From IMG/VR virus record IMGVR_UViG_3300000553_000009, positions 38,294 through 102,293 of that record: a stretch of DNA of 64,000 nt. One strand, given 5' to 3'. The notes beneath the pieces are model-generated. The model had not been told where the DNA came from. It made no database searches and worked only from the letters and a program-made list of their open reading frames with translations. The translations under genes and the position numbers were made by a program. Below are positions 51,287 to 59,126 of this stretch, piece by piece; position 1 is the stretch's first letter, and each line of letters starts with the position of its first letter. This stretch comes from a virus.

Positions 51287-52303
51287 TTATCTATTCAGCA
51301 AAAGCAGTTCTTTTATTATTTTATCCACACGCTTCTGTTTTTCTTCTTCAAGCTTCAATTGTTCAATATACTCATCAAACTGATCAGCTAAATCAATAGA
51401 ATCTATCTCAACTTCTTCTAATGTCTTTTGAACTACATTATATTCAGTATTAAATTGAAATGGTTTGAATTTTGAGATATACGTCTGTATTTTCTCAACT
51501 TGTTTATCAGTCATTTCAATATCTATAATTAATTTGATGATATTATTTTCGATATCATCTTTTTTATAGGTCTTAATATTCGAAACAAAGAGTTTTTTAA
51601 ATCTAGGAGAAATATCGTTCTCGAAAAATTGCAAATCAGCAGTTTCCAAATCCAAAATATAATATCCTTTCAGATTATCTACATCTGAAAAATCCATCGG
51701 AAAGGTATTACCAATGTAATTTATTACTCCCTCATTATATTGTTTGGCATTTCTATGATGAAAATGTCCAGAGAATACAGTATCGGTCTTTGACAAGAGA
51801 TCTAAAGCGGATAGACCATGATCACAAATCTTGAAATTATTCATTTTGAATGATTTGATTTCAAAATGACCAAAAATATAATCGAATTTTTCATCTGGAA
51901 GTTCATTATTCCAAGGAACAAATAGTAATCTATTATCAAATGCATCAACTACATAATTTTTATCAACAATAGTAATATTTTGATGTCCACTTAATAGTCC
52001 TAAGCTATGAATATCACTTCGATTCTTATAGAAGGCATCGTGATTTCCAATAACCATCAAAATATTAAAGTCTTTTAAAATATCAAAGATCTTTGATGCT
52101 ACATGCATTGTCTGCACGCTTATCTCCGATCTATTGTGAAAGAAATCACCTAAAAAGAAAATATCCTTTATTTCATGAAAATTTAATTCAGCGACAATCC
52201 ATTCAGCCCAATCCAAGGCAATCTTAAGCCAAGCTTCCGAATTTCCATATATTCCCAAATGTAAATCTGAGAATAACGCTACTTTAGGATTTAAGATTTT
52301 CAT
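51287..52303 (-). CDS. 47: Recombination nuclease subunit gp47 (Mre11-like)
   Basis: About 338 residues, like T4 gp47 (339). Calcineurin-like phosphodiesterase motifs: F-S-D-L-H-L-G, F-F-L-G-D-F-F-H-N-R, V-I-G-N-H-D and S-G-H-F-H-H-R give the two-metal site. Start taken at ATG 52303 (MKILNP); ATG 52339 is possible but overlaps the upstream gene by 56 nt. Forms the Mre11-Rad50-type complex with the following gp46. Confidence 0.9.
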   Translation of the reverse strand: MKILNPKVALFSDLHLGIYGNSEAWLKIALDWAEWIVAELNFHEIKDIFFLGDFFHNRSEISVQTMHVASKIFDILKDFNILMVIGNHDAFYKNRSDIHSLGLLSGHQNITIVDKNYVVDAFDNRLLFVPWNNELPDEKFDYIFGHFEIKSFKMNNFKICDHGLSALDLLSKTDTVFSGHFHHRNAKQYNEGVINYIGNTFPMDFSDVDNLKGYYILDLETADLQFFENDISPRFKKLFVSNIKTYKKDDIENNIIKLIIDIEMTDKQVEKIQTYISKFKPFQFNTEYNVVQKTLEEVEIDSIDLADQFDEYIEQLKLEEEKQKRVDKIIKELLLLNR

Positions 52304-52577
52304 ATCCTTGATTGTATTTTTCCCCATCCATGATTCCATTCTTATAAAAGAATCCTGCCGCCGTAATGGATATTCCGAAATCCATGCAAATATCTAACAC
52401 AACCCATCGAGGGGCATCCGTTTTTGCTTCTCGCATCATTGGAACGTGTCCAGTTTTATACTGTCGATAATAAATTAACTCGTAACCACGCTTATCTAAT
52501 TCTTCAAATAATATACCTTCCATAATATCGTGTTCATTTTCGGTTAAACTCAAAGTAAAGTAAAAAACATCTTTCAT
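52284..52577 (-). CDS. Small protein upstream of gp47
   Basis: 97 residues from ATG 52577, which overlaps the stop of the 51-residue membrane protein as ATGA. Alpha/beta (M-K-D-V-F-Y-F-T-L-S-L-T-E-N-E-H-D) with a polar C-terminus, no recognised family. A longer frame from TTG at 52643 reads through the membrane-protein gene in another frame and is unlikely. Confidence 0.6.
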   Translation of the reverse strand: MKDVFYFTLSLTENEHDIMEGILFEELDKRGYELIYYRQYKTGHVPMMREAKTDAPRWVVLDICMDFGISITAAGFFYKNGIMDGEKYNQGYENLKS

Positions 52578-52729
52578 GTCTTCTTTTCTGCTAAAATTAG
52601 GCCCACATTTGCCATCGAATATGCGAACCACACCAATGCCCAAGCGTACTGGCCTTTTAGGAAGTATGACACGCCAACTGAAAAATACAAGATCGCCGAT
52701 ATTGAAATTACGATTTGTTCAAAATTCAC
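52574..52729 (-). CDS. Small two-helix membrane protein (GTG start)
   Basis: 51 residues: GTG at 52727-52729, TGA at 52574-52576. Residues 5-22 and 27-46 are hydrophobic (I-V-I-S-I-S-A-I-L-Y-F-S-V-G-V and A-W-A-L-V-W-F-A-Y-S-M-A-N-V-G-L-I-L), predicting a membrane hairpin with a short positively charged tail. It overlaps its upstream neighbour by 11 nt and its downstream neighbour by 4 nt, so it fits the operon closely. Function unknown. Confidence 0.68.
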   Translation of the reverse strand: MNFEQIVISISAILYFSVGVSYFLKGQYAWALVWFAYSMANVGLILAEKKT

Positions 52730-52901
52730 TTTTCGAGGAAAATTTAATTTCAATATTTTCGGCGGGAACAGGCACGGATAAATTGGCTTCTACGTCCCAA
52801 CCATCCTTAGTTCTAGTAATAATTATTTGTTGAATATCATGATCTCTCTTGGTTGAAAGATCCAATAAGAAGGTCAATCGTTTAAGAAGTTCTTCATTCA
52901 T
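52719..52901 (-). CDS. Small protein downstream of gp55
   Basis: 60 residues from ATG 52901 (M-N-E-E-L-L-K-R-L), overlapping the gp55 stop by 8 nt; alpha/beta with a V-E-A-N-L-S-V-P-V-P-A-E-N-I-E-I strand region. No recognised family. The frame is open further upstream but inside gp55. Confidence 0.6.
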   Translation of the reverse strand: MNEELLKRLTFLLDLSTKRDHDIQQIIITRTKDGWDVEANLSVPVPAENIEIKFSSKSEF

Positions 52902-53349
52902 CACAACCTCCGTCCTCATAATCATGTTCAAGCATTGGGCGCACATACACTGCTCCATGAGAGGAATCATTCATTTCCTCTTCATACATCATTTGTTTAT
53001 ATTCCTGAAGCCCCTCATGTTGTTTCTTTTCCTTTTTGATCCTATTGGAAAATGCATTCCAAGCAATCTTATTGAAATATGAAAATGGATTGAATTCCGA
53101 TTCAAGTTTAAATTTCTTGGATTCCAATGCCGCGTACATTTTTACGATAGCATCACCCACCATTTCTTCTTTCCAACTGGGAGTGTAAGAAAGGAATCTC
53201 CAATTATAGCTAAGTCCCTCTGCTATTTTCACGACATTTTCCGCTAAGATATTTATCATCTTATTATTTTCATAATAATCATTCAATTGTTCTCGAAATA
53301 ACTTCGAGGATACATAATACTTTTCCTTTATTTCCTTGTTGGTAATCAT
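52894..53349 (-). CDS. 55: Late-promoter sigma factor, gp55-like
   Basis: 151 residues (T4: 185). The core L-S-Y-N-W-R-F-L-S-Y-T-P-S-W-K-E-E-M-V-G-D-A-I matches the T4 gp55 segment of the same form (sigma region 2), followed by N-P-F-S-Y-F-N-K-I-A-W-N-A-F-x-x-R-I-K-K-E-K-K. gp55 directs host RNA polymerase to TATAAATA promoters, which are abundant in this window as TAAATA cores. The N-terminus is shorter than T4's. Confidence 0.87.
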   Translation of the reverse strand: MITNKEIKEKYYVSSKLFREQLNDYYENNKMINILAENVVKIAEGLSYNWRFLSYTPSWKEEMVGDAIVKMYAALESKKFKLESEFNPFSYFNKIAWNAFSNRIKKEKKQHEGLQEYKQMMYEEEMNDSSHGAVYVRPMLEHDYEDGGCDE

Positions 53350-53353
53350 AAAT

Positions 53354-53521
53354 TTATTCTGGTTCTACTATTACTGCTTTTTTAAGTTCTGGGGTTCTAT
53401 CATCTATCCAAGTACTATGAGGCTCTATTAACATTGCTTTGGAATTGGGTCCATTGTAATCTAGTACTGCTTTCCATTTATCTACTATTCTTTTTAATTC
53501 TTCTGGTGACGTTTCGCTCAT
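53354..53521 (-). CDS. Small protein upstream of gp55
   Basis: 55 residues: ATG 53519-53521, TAA 53354-53356. Charged and polar (M-S-E-T-S-P-E-E-L-K-R-I-V-D-K-W), no recognised family. Its ATG overlaps the stop of the GIY-YIG gene as ATGA and it ends 4 nt before gp55. Before the nuclease inserted it probably followed uvsW directly. Confidence 0.6.
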   Translation of the reverse strand: MSETSPEELKRIVDKWKAVLDYNGPNSKAMLIEPHSTWIDDRTPELKKAVIVEPE

Positions 53522-54273
53522 AAATCAATTTTAATAACGGGGATTACTATATTAGTTTTTCTTTTAGATTCTCTTAATTTATCTTTATGTTCTTGAGAGA
53601 AAGGCTTGCCCAATTTGGCCAGTCTCATCTTTAATTTAGTTTCATCTGAGCGTTTCTTTCCTAGATTAGATTGTCTATTTTTTTCTTTAGATTCTTCAGT
53701 ATGCTTCTTACCCATACGACTTTTTCTTATATTTTCTCTAGCTTCCTTGGATCTAGGTTGTCTCATCTTTTCCTTCGATTCTTCAGAATGAGTTTTTCCT
53801 AAATTATAATTTCTCATCTTTTCTCTATTCTCTTCAGTTGACATTTTATTTTTAATAGCTTCTTTATGATGATCAGATAAAGGCTTTCCGAGTTTAGCCT
53901 TGCTCATTTTTTCTTTTGTATCATCTGAATGGACCAATCCGGTCCTATCTTGGGAATAGGTGCAGATATTGTATCCTATATCTTTATTAGTGGATTCAAA
54001 TACTCCTATATAATATGCCTCCTTCTCTAATAAAAATTTATTATCTTTAGTTTTATCAAAATTTTCAAAAGTTTCTATAATTTCAACTACAAAAGAATTC
54101 CATCCATACTTTATAATCACATTTTCAAAATAACATCTACCTTTAGATCTACGTTCACAGTATCTATGTGAATTTAATCGTTTATTTAAATTAATAGCTT
54201 TACCTATATATACTTTACCATTATATATACAAGTTAATTTATAAATTCCCGCGACATTTGGATAGCTAGTCAT
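53518..54273 (-). CDS. GIY-YIG homing endonuclease with NUMOD3 repeats
   Basis: About 251 residues from ATG 54273, which overlaps the uvsW stop (TGA at 54270-54272). GIY-YIG core (G-I-Y-K-L-T-C, K-V-Y-I-G-K-A-I-N-L, L-L-E-K-E) followed by about seven NUMOD3-type repeats. Upstream in-frame ATG 54318 lies inside uvsW. It has no TAAATA core of its own and depends on uvsW read-through, unlike its paralogues at 32159 and 42778. Confidence 0.88.
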   Translation of the reverse strand: MTSYPNVAGIYKLTCIYNGKVYIGKAINLNKRLNSHRYCERRSKGRCYFENVIIKYGWNSFVVEIIETFENFDKTKDNKFLLEKEAYYIGVFESTNKDIGYNICTYSQDRTGLVHSDDTKEKMSKAKLGKPLSDHHKEAIKNKMSTEENREKMRNYNLGKTHSEESKEKMRQPRSKEARENIRKSRMGKKHTEESKEKNRQSNLGKKRSDETKLKMRLAKLGKPFSQEHKDKLRESKRKTNIVIPVIKIDL

Positions 54274-55697
54274 TTTAGTATTAATTTGCCGAGCAAATTT
54301 ATTTCCGATTCTTTCCACGGAATTTGTTCTTCTGTGTAAAATTGTTTTCTCTCTTCCACATGTCTCTTGGAATATTTTAGATTATCATAGATATCGAATA
54401 ACACAAGTTGATCCTTTGAATCATGTAATCTTAATCCTCTTCCAATTGACTGTATAGTTCTGATGAAACTTTTACCTCCAGACACAAACATAATATAATG
54501 AAGATTCTTAATATTTATACCAGTTGAAAATATTTTAGACATGGCAATACAGACAATATTATCCTGTATTTCCATCTTATTTGTTATGGACTGTCTTTCT
54601 TCCACAGGCATTTCACCATTGATAAAATAAACCTCTTTGCCTTCTAATTCAAGAGCGGCCAATAAATTATTACCATGCTCAAGTCTGTTGACAAGAATTA
54701 GAACATTTTTATCCAATCTCTTCACCAGAACCTTTATCATATTATTTCTCAAAGAAGACTCATGAATAAATTGAAGTTCTTCCTCATATCCCTTAATTTT
54801 AAGGGAATGATTTAATTTAATAATCTTAATTATCGCATTAGATAAGTATCCCTCATCTCTGAGTTCTTTGGATTTCTTTTCGTAAATCACTCTTCCAAAT
54901 GTTCCAATGACTTTCCATTTATCCATTAATGCTTTTGGAAGAGTTCCAGTGAATCCAAACTTATAAGGAGTTTTTATCTTATGTAATACTTTTGCTAATT
55001 TACTGGAAGTGTTTACTTTGTGACACTCATCAGTTATAACCAAATCAACTTCTGTCAACCACTTGAAATTTGAAAATTGAGAACATAAATTTTCAGAATT
55101 GGCAATTATTACCTGAGTGTCCTGAGGTTTCGTCCCACCCGTCCAGCCTGAATATGTAAATGTTACTCCATAATCTTCAAAGTCTCCCATAAGTTGATCT
55201 ACCAGAGATAACCCAGGAACGACCAGGAGGCACTTGAAATCATCCGAAACCTTTTCCTTGTAAGTCTGCAAGAGGGATGCTTGCAACAAGCTCTTACCTG
55301 ATCCTGTGGCACTTACGATGGTTCCGTGATGACTAGAGAAAGCACATTCCAATGTTTCTCTTTGATATTCTCTTAAATCATATCTAAGAGTATCCGACAT
55401 GGATAAAACTATTCCGAATTGAACATATACTCGTTTTCTAAAAGCTTCAGTATATTCAACTTCTCCCAATTGTTTTTCTCGAATAAATTTTTGAATATCA
55501 TCTTCCAATCCAAAATCGAAAGATCCATTAGATCCGATGGCATAATCTCTATCAGGAATATGCTTATTGACTTTTTTAATATAATAACTTCCCGCCTTTT
55601 TAACGGAAAAATGGTTACGAATCAAACCGAAAATTGAGGAGTCTTCACAACTCAATTTTCCCTTTCTCGATTTTTCATCATAATCCAAAGTTATCAT
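54270..55697 (-). CDS. uvsW: DNA/RNA helicase UvsW-like (SF2)
   Basis: 475 residues (T4 UvsW: about 500). SF2 motifs: I S-A-T-G-S-G-K-S, Ia L-V-V-P-G-L-S-L-V-D-Q, II I-T-D-E-C-H, III G-F-T-G-T-L, V S-T-G-I-N-I, VI Q-S-I-G-R-G-L-R-L. T4 UvsW unwinds R-loops and D-loops and shifts replication from origin- to recombination-dependent mode. It overlaps the upstream gene as ATGA. Confidence 0.9.
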   Translation of the reverse strand: MITLDYDEKSRKGKLSCEDSSIFGLIRNHFSVKKAGSYYIKKVNKHIPDRDYAIGSNGSFDFGLEDDIQKFIREKQLGEVEYTEAFRKRVYVQFGIVLSMSDTLRYDLREYQRETLECAFSSHHGTIVSATGSGKSLLQASLLQTYKEKVSDDFKCLLVVPGLSLVDQLMGDFEDYGVTFTYSGWTGGTKPQDTQVIIANSENLCSQFSNFKWLTEVDLVITDECHKVNTSSKLAKVLHKIKTPYKFGFTGTLPKALMDKWKVIGTFGRVIYEKKSKELRDEGYLSNAIIKIIKLNHSLKIKGYEEELQFIHESSLRNNMIKVLVKRLDKNVLILVNRLEHGNNLLAALELEGKEVYFINGEMPVEERQSITNKMEIQDNIVCIAMSKIFSTGINIKNLHYIMFVSGGKSFIRTIQSIGRGLRLHDSKDQLVLFDIYDNLKYSKRHVEERKQFYTEEQIPWKESEINLLGKLILK

Positions 55698-55948
55698 TTA
55701 TAAAAATCCACTTCTCCATTTTGGGTTAGCTTAATTTCTTCATAAGGAGCAATTCTACGACGATAAACTTCTTGCTTCACACATTCCAAAACTCCTATAA
55801 TATCATTGTAAGTTTGATATGATTCTTGTTTAAGAAAAAGATAATCGTTTAGTAGATCATGAATTTTATAATTCAAATCTCCCGCACACATTGGTTTAAC
55901 CCCAGGAACCTTTAAAAGTTTTCTTGTATCTTGTTTAATATATGGCAT
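55694..55948 (-). CDS. Conserved small phage protein upstream of uvsW
   Basis: 84 residues. The sequence M-P-Y-I-K-Q...R-K-L, A-G-D-L-N-Y, D-I-I-G-V-L-E-C-V-K-Q-E-V-Y-R-R is a pattern I recall from many phage hypothetical proteins of unknown function. Overlaps uvsW by 4 nt. No catalytic residues are evident. Confidence 0.68.
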   Translation of the reverse strand: MPYIKQDTRKLLKVPGVKPMCAGDLNYKIHDLLNDYLFLKQESYQTYNDIIGVLECVKQEVYRRRIAPYEEIKLTQNGEVDFYK

Positions 55949-56010
55949 ATGTTATTCGCTTTCCAATCTTTTATAAAGTTTATCATCGAAGATATTCCTA
56001 AATATACAAC

Positions 56011-56409
56011 TTAAGACTCTTCGAGCCTTTTTATATCAATAATATTTTTAATATCCTGTGCTATGAATGAAACCGACTTTACAAGTAGTTCCAAATATTC
56101 TATAAGATATTCCAATTCCTGAATTTTATCATTAATTTCGGACAATAGAGGAGTGTCGATATTTTCAAGAGTTTTTTTGGTAATATTTGATACCGGACTC
56201 GACTCAATCATTTTGGTCGCCTCATCATTCCAAAGCTTTTTCTTTTCCTTGATAAGCTTTCCCTTGGCAATCTTAGTCTCAATCAACCGAGAAACCCAAA
56301 AATGCTTTTCCGCAGGAACTCTTTTAGCCCTTTGTTCTAAATTGAAGTCAGTTATATCGCAGAATTCTGTGTACTGTAACTGGTATTTAGATAGTAAATT
56401 TGAGTTCAT
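56011..56409 (-). CDS. uvsY: Recombination mediator UvsY-like
   Basis: 132 residues (T4: 137), helical and charged. Resemblance to UvsY is in pattern: an N-terminal K/Y/F-rich part, a central K-H-F-W-x-x-R-L-I-x-x-K helix and a C-terminal I-x-x-I-x-D-x-K-R-x-E helix. Position next to uvsW is as in T4. UvsY loads UvsX on gp32-coated DNA. A sigma70-like promoter (TTGACA, 18 nt, TATATT) ends 5 nt before the ATG, so this is probably the first gene of the early uvsY-uvsW-gp55-gp47-gp46 operon. Confidence 0.6.
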   Translation of the reverse strand: MNSNLLSKYQLQYTEFCDITDFNLEQRAKRVPAEKHFWVSRLIETKIAKGKLIKEKKKLWNDEATKMIESSPVSNITKKTLENIDTPLLSEINDKIQELEYLIEYLELLVKSVSFIAQDIKNIIDIKRLEES

Positions 56410-56414
56410 ATTAG

Positions 56415-56444
56415 AATATATATCACACTTTTTACGAATGTCAA
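56415..56444 (-). promoter_or_regulatory. Sigma70-like promoter of uvsY-uvsW operon
   Basis: Minus strand: TTGACA (56439-56444), 18-nt spacer, TATATT (56415-56420), 5 nt before ATG 56409. Confidence 0.6.
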
Positions 56445-56486
56445 TATTTTAGCAAAATATTCCATTTTAAAATCTACTCCAACGAG

Positions 56487-56492
56487 TAAATA
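56487..56492 (+). promoter_or_regulatory. Late promoter core of GIY-YIG/NUMOD1 gene
   Basis: TAAATA, 5 nt before ATG 56498. Confidence 0.65.
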
Positions 56493-56497
56493 TAATC

Positions 56498-57340
56498 ATG
56501 TATACTGAATATTACGTTTATATATTAAAAGATCAAGATGGAATTATAAGATATGTGGGAAAAACCGGAGACTATAAAAACAGAATAGCTTCACATTTTA
56601 AAAAATCTAGTAATCCATTAGTTAGAGAACATATAAATAAAAACTGGACTCATGACCATATTATATGTTCCAGTGATGAAATCGAAATATTAAAGATAGA
56701 AAAAAACATAATCGAAAAATATAAACCACAACTTTACAATATAAAAAATTTTGGAGGTATATCTGGGAAATATAATAAAAATCCATCAGTAAAGATAAAA
56801 AATATCAATACTAATAATGTACTTCAATTTAAAACACAAAAAGAAGCCGCCCTTTTTCTAAATGTTCATAAATCCACTGTATCTTATTTAATAAAAGGTA
56901 AAAAATCTCATATTTCTGGACAATGGGTTTTAGAAAACACAGATCCGTCCATTATAAATATAAATCCCAGAAAAACAGGGTTTTTAGTAGATAAACAAGA
57001 AAGATATTTTAAATTATATGATACCGTCGAAAATACCTATATTGAATTTAAATCTGTTACTGATTGTGCGAATAAATTAAAAACAAACACTACTTCTATT
57101 TCTAGATTAAAAAAAGGAAGTCTACAATCCATAAAAAATGGTAGATATAAATTATCAGTTAATAATATCAGTCAATATAAACCCATAAAAATATATGATA
57201 AATTAACCAACACAGTATTACAATTTAATAAAAAATCAGAATTTTGTAAAGAATTTAATATTCATTCATCATATGCTTCCCAATTATCTTCTGGAAAAAT
57301 AAAACACATTCATAATAGATTTGAATTATATATTTCTTAA
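56498..57340 (+). CDS. GIY-YIG homing endonuclease with NUMOD1 repeats
   Basis: 280 residues. GIY-YIG core at 5-90 (Y-V-Y-I-L-K, I-R-Y-V-G-K-T-G-D-Y-K-N-R, E-K-N-I-I-E-K-Y), then three NUMOD1-type helix-turn-helix repeats with F-K-T-Q-K-E-A-A-L-F-L-N-V-H-K-S-T-V as clearest copy. Different lineage from the NUMOD3 paralogues. TAAATA is 5 nt before the ATG. Transcribed divergently from uvsY. Confidence 0.87.
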   Translation: MYTEYYVYILKDQDGIIRYVGKTGDYKNRIASHFKKSSNPLVREHINKNWTHDHIICSSDEIEILKIEKNIIEKYKPQLYNIKNFGGISGKYNKNPSVKIKNINTNNVLQFKTQKEAALFLNVHKSTVSYLIKGKKSHISGQWVLENTDPSIININPRKTGFLVDKQERYFKLYDTVENTYIEFKSVTDCANKLKTNTTSISRLKKGSLQSIKNGRYKLSVNNISQYKPIKIYDKLTNTVLQFNKKSEFCKEFNIHSSYASQLSSGKIKHIHNRFELYIS

Positions 57341-57343
57341 ATA
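57338..57343 (+). promoter_or_regulatory. Late promoter core
   Basis: TAAATA, 5 nt before ATG 57349, overlapping the preceding stop. Confidence 0.65.
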
Positions 57344-57348
57344 AAAAC

Positions 57349-57579
57349 ATGAGATTAACAATTGAAGACCATGATAAATTAGCAAACCTTTACATGGAAA
57401 GTGTTTTGGTTGAGATGGATGTGGGAAGTGTTGTAGGGGGAAGTCCTACACATGGAGGAGCAATTGAAAATGGAGATAATTATGCCAAGGGAGATACAAG
57501 AATTCCAAAAGTTTTAGGAGCTATACAAACCCGAAAGGGAAAACTTAAGAGAAAAGGCAAAGTTCGGAGAAAAGTCTAA
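57349..57579 (+). CDS. Small basic late protein with targeting-like start
   Basis: 76 residues. N-terminus L-A-N-L-Y-M-E-S-V-L-V-E followed by M-D-V-G fits the hydrophobic-x-Glu pattern of capsid-targeting-like segments; then a Gly-rich linker and a strongly basic C-terminus (K-G-K-L-K-R-K-G-K-V-R-R-K-V) that could bind DNA. TAAATA is 5 nt before the ATG. A DNA-condensing internal head protein is possible. Confidence 0.62.
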   Translation: MRLTIEDHDKLANLYMESVLVEMDVGSVVGGSPTHGGAIENGDNYAKGDTRIPKVLGAIQTRKGKLKRKGKVRRKV

Positions 57580-57589
57580 CAGTTTTCGC

Positions 57590-57629
57590 TTATAACTACT
57601 AATAATAGTAATAACATTAGTAGTTATAA
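57590..57629 (+). terminator. Hairpin, possible terminator
   Basis: 14-bp stem TTATAACTACTAAT / ATTAGTAGTTATAA with 12-nt loop, 10 nt after the stop at 57579, followed by AT-rich sequence without a strict T-run. The remaining intergenic DNA to 57752 holds further AT-rich direct and inverted triplets but no gene I can support. Confidence 0.5.
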
Positions 57630-57752
57630 TATTTATTATTGTTATTATAATTCTTATTACTACCAAAGCCCGCCCGCTACACCCATTAACTAATTTAACA
57701 ATTACTAAAGTCAAGAGGTTTTATTGAAAAAAATAAAAATAGTTAAAAATAC

Positions 57753-57781
57753 TTGACAATAACAATAATACGGTATATAAT
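57753..57781 (+). promoter_or_regulatory. Consensus sigma70 promoter
   Basis: TTGACA (57753-57758), exactly 17 nt, TATAAT (57776-57781), 3 nt before ATG 57785. The only perfect consensus promoter noticed. Confidence 0.8.
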
Positions 57782-57784
57782 TAG

Positions 57785-58240
57785 ATGACAACCTGGGAGA
57801 GATTACCTGAAGATACTACTAATTATATAGGTTTTATATATATTATTATTAATAATTATAAAGAAAATACTATAGACCCACCAATAAAAAAGTACTATAT
57901 AGGAAAAAAACAATTACTTAAAAAGACAAGATTAAAGAAAAACAATACTAGAAAAAGAGATAAAATTGTATGGAAAGATAATGATGTGGAAAAATATTGG
58001 GGATCTTCCAAAGAATTATTACAAGATATTGAAAAATATGGTATAGAAAATTTTAGAAGAGTAGTAATAGAAATGTGTACATCAAAATGGCATATGACTT
58101 ATTCAGAACTAGCCTGGCAAATGGAATTTAATGCTATTATTGACCCAACATTCTATAATGGAATATTAAATTGCAGATTGGTAAAATGTCCAAAGGGATA
58201 TGTTGACATTGAAAGAAACCGTGATAACCTCAATTTATGA
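57785..58240 (+). CDS. Possible GIY-YIG-related nuclease
   Basis: 151 residues. G-F-I-Y-I-I-I-N and K-K-Y-Y-I-G-K-K give GIY-YIG-like strands; W-G-S-S-K-E-L-L-Q-D-I-E-K-Y-G-I-E-N-F and an E in the following strand fit the rest of the fold, but no NUMOD repeats follow. This kind of small phage protein is often annotated as a putative endonuclease. A consensus sigma70 promoter (TTGACA, 17 nt, TATAAT) ends only 3 nt before the ATG, so expression should be early and the transcript leaderless or nearly so. Confidence 0.65.
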   Translation: MTTWERLPEDTTNYIGFIYIIINNYKENTIDPPIKKYYIGKKQLLKKTRLKKNNTRKRDKIVWKDNDVEKYWGSSKELLQDIEKYGIENFRRVVIEMCTSKWHMTYSELAWQMEFNAIIDPTFYNGILNCRLVKCPKGYVDIERNRDNLNL

Positions 58241-58743
58241 GCATTTGGATGAGGAGATTTGGAGTTACAGTAGAATCAATTGATCAAATATTTAATTCTA
58301 CTAATAAAATGGTAGGGCAATATCTCTTAAATCAAGGGTTGCCAATAACATTTGATTTTTCTAATAAGTTTAATAAAGCAATTTATACACATTATTTTTT
58401 AAATAATTTATGTGAATATATTAGAACATATCCATATGATAATAAATTAATGCTTTATAATGACACCTTATCAAAGGATGTATTTCGCAATTCTATAATA
58501 AAAAAGGTTAAAAGGATTTTTGGAATTAAAATCTGGAATGGGGTATGGGATTTCTACACTTTTGTAGGTAAGCTAAAAGACAACGATATTACTCTAGTAG
58601 ATCAATTTGAAGTTTATATTGAAGCAGAGACAAAACCCAAGACATTTAGGCATATTAAGAAATACCTAGAGAAAGAAGGATTCAAAGCATTATCAGATAA
58701 CTATTTCAAAGATATAGCAAATAAAATGGCTATTTGTAGTTAA
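58237..58743 (+). CDS. Unknown early-operon protein
   Basis: 168 residues, helical, no recognised family; Phe/Tyr-rich (I-W-N-G-V-W-D-F-Y-T-F-V-G). Overlaps the preceding gene by 4 nt, so it is in its early operon. The next gene has a late promoter whose core overlaps this gene's 3' flank. Confidence 0.6.
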   Translation: MSIWMRRFGVTVESIDQIFNSTNKMVGQYLLNQGLPITFDFSNKFNKAIYTHYFLNNLCEYIRTYPYDNKLMLYNDTLSKDVFRNSIIKKVKRIFGIKIWNGVWDFYTFVGKLKDNDITLVDQFEVYIEAETKPKTFRHIKKYLEKEGFKALSDNYFKDIANKMAICS

Positions 58744-58749
58744 AGGGAT

Positions 58750-58755
58750 TAAATA
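58750..58755 (+). promoter_or_regulatory. Late promoter core
   Basis: TAAATA, 5 nt before ATG 58761. Confidence 0.65.
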
Positions 58756-58760
58756 GTTGC

Positions 58761-59126
58761 ATGAGTAGATTCTTAGAACTATTGGAGCAATTAAATCCTG
58801 AAACCTCTGGTGATCCTAAATGGGCATTAATAGACTTTTTAAAATCGAAAGGTATTCATGTCTCTTTGGTGAAAAATACCGATATGTTGTATATTGATAC
58901 GGGTCACCGCACAGTTTGTGTCACTGTTTCCAATAAGGAAGAAGAGTCACAGGAAAGTGATTTAGTTAATGACATATCCAAAGATGACACTAATAAATTA
59001 CAACCACAAGCTGCCCAGATAGCAAAACAGCAACAGCAACTTGCTCCAAAGGCAATTCAAAATGCTAAAGTTCGCACTCAAAATCTTCAAAAGGAATTAC
59101 AGCGTCCTGTTAAACCTATTCAATGA
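58761..59126 (+). CDS. Small late protein with targeting-like start
   Basis: 121 residues. Starts M-S-R-F-L-E-L-L-E-Q-L-N-P-E; then an alpha/beta region and a Gln-rich tail (A-K-Q-Q-Q-Q-L-A-P). No recognised family. TAAATA is 5 nt before the ATG; overlaps the next gene by 4 nt. Confidence 0.6.
   Translation: MSRFLELLEQLNPETSGDPKWALIDFLKSKGIHVSLVKNTDMLYIDTGHRTVCVTVSNKEEESQESDLVNDISKDDTNKLQPQAAQIAKQQQQLAPKAIQNAKVRTQNLQKELQRPVKPIQ

Noticed and set aside
53518-54273. Duplicated uvsW 3' end on the GIY-YIG gene at this site
   Set aside because: The last residues of the two genes do not match beyond chance, unlike the protease and tnpB cases.
57580-57784. Replication origin or tRNA in the largest intergenic gap
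   Set aside because: AT-rich repeats and a hairpin are present, but no iterated binding sites, cloverleaf or CCA end could be recognised.
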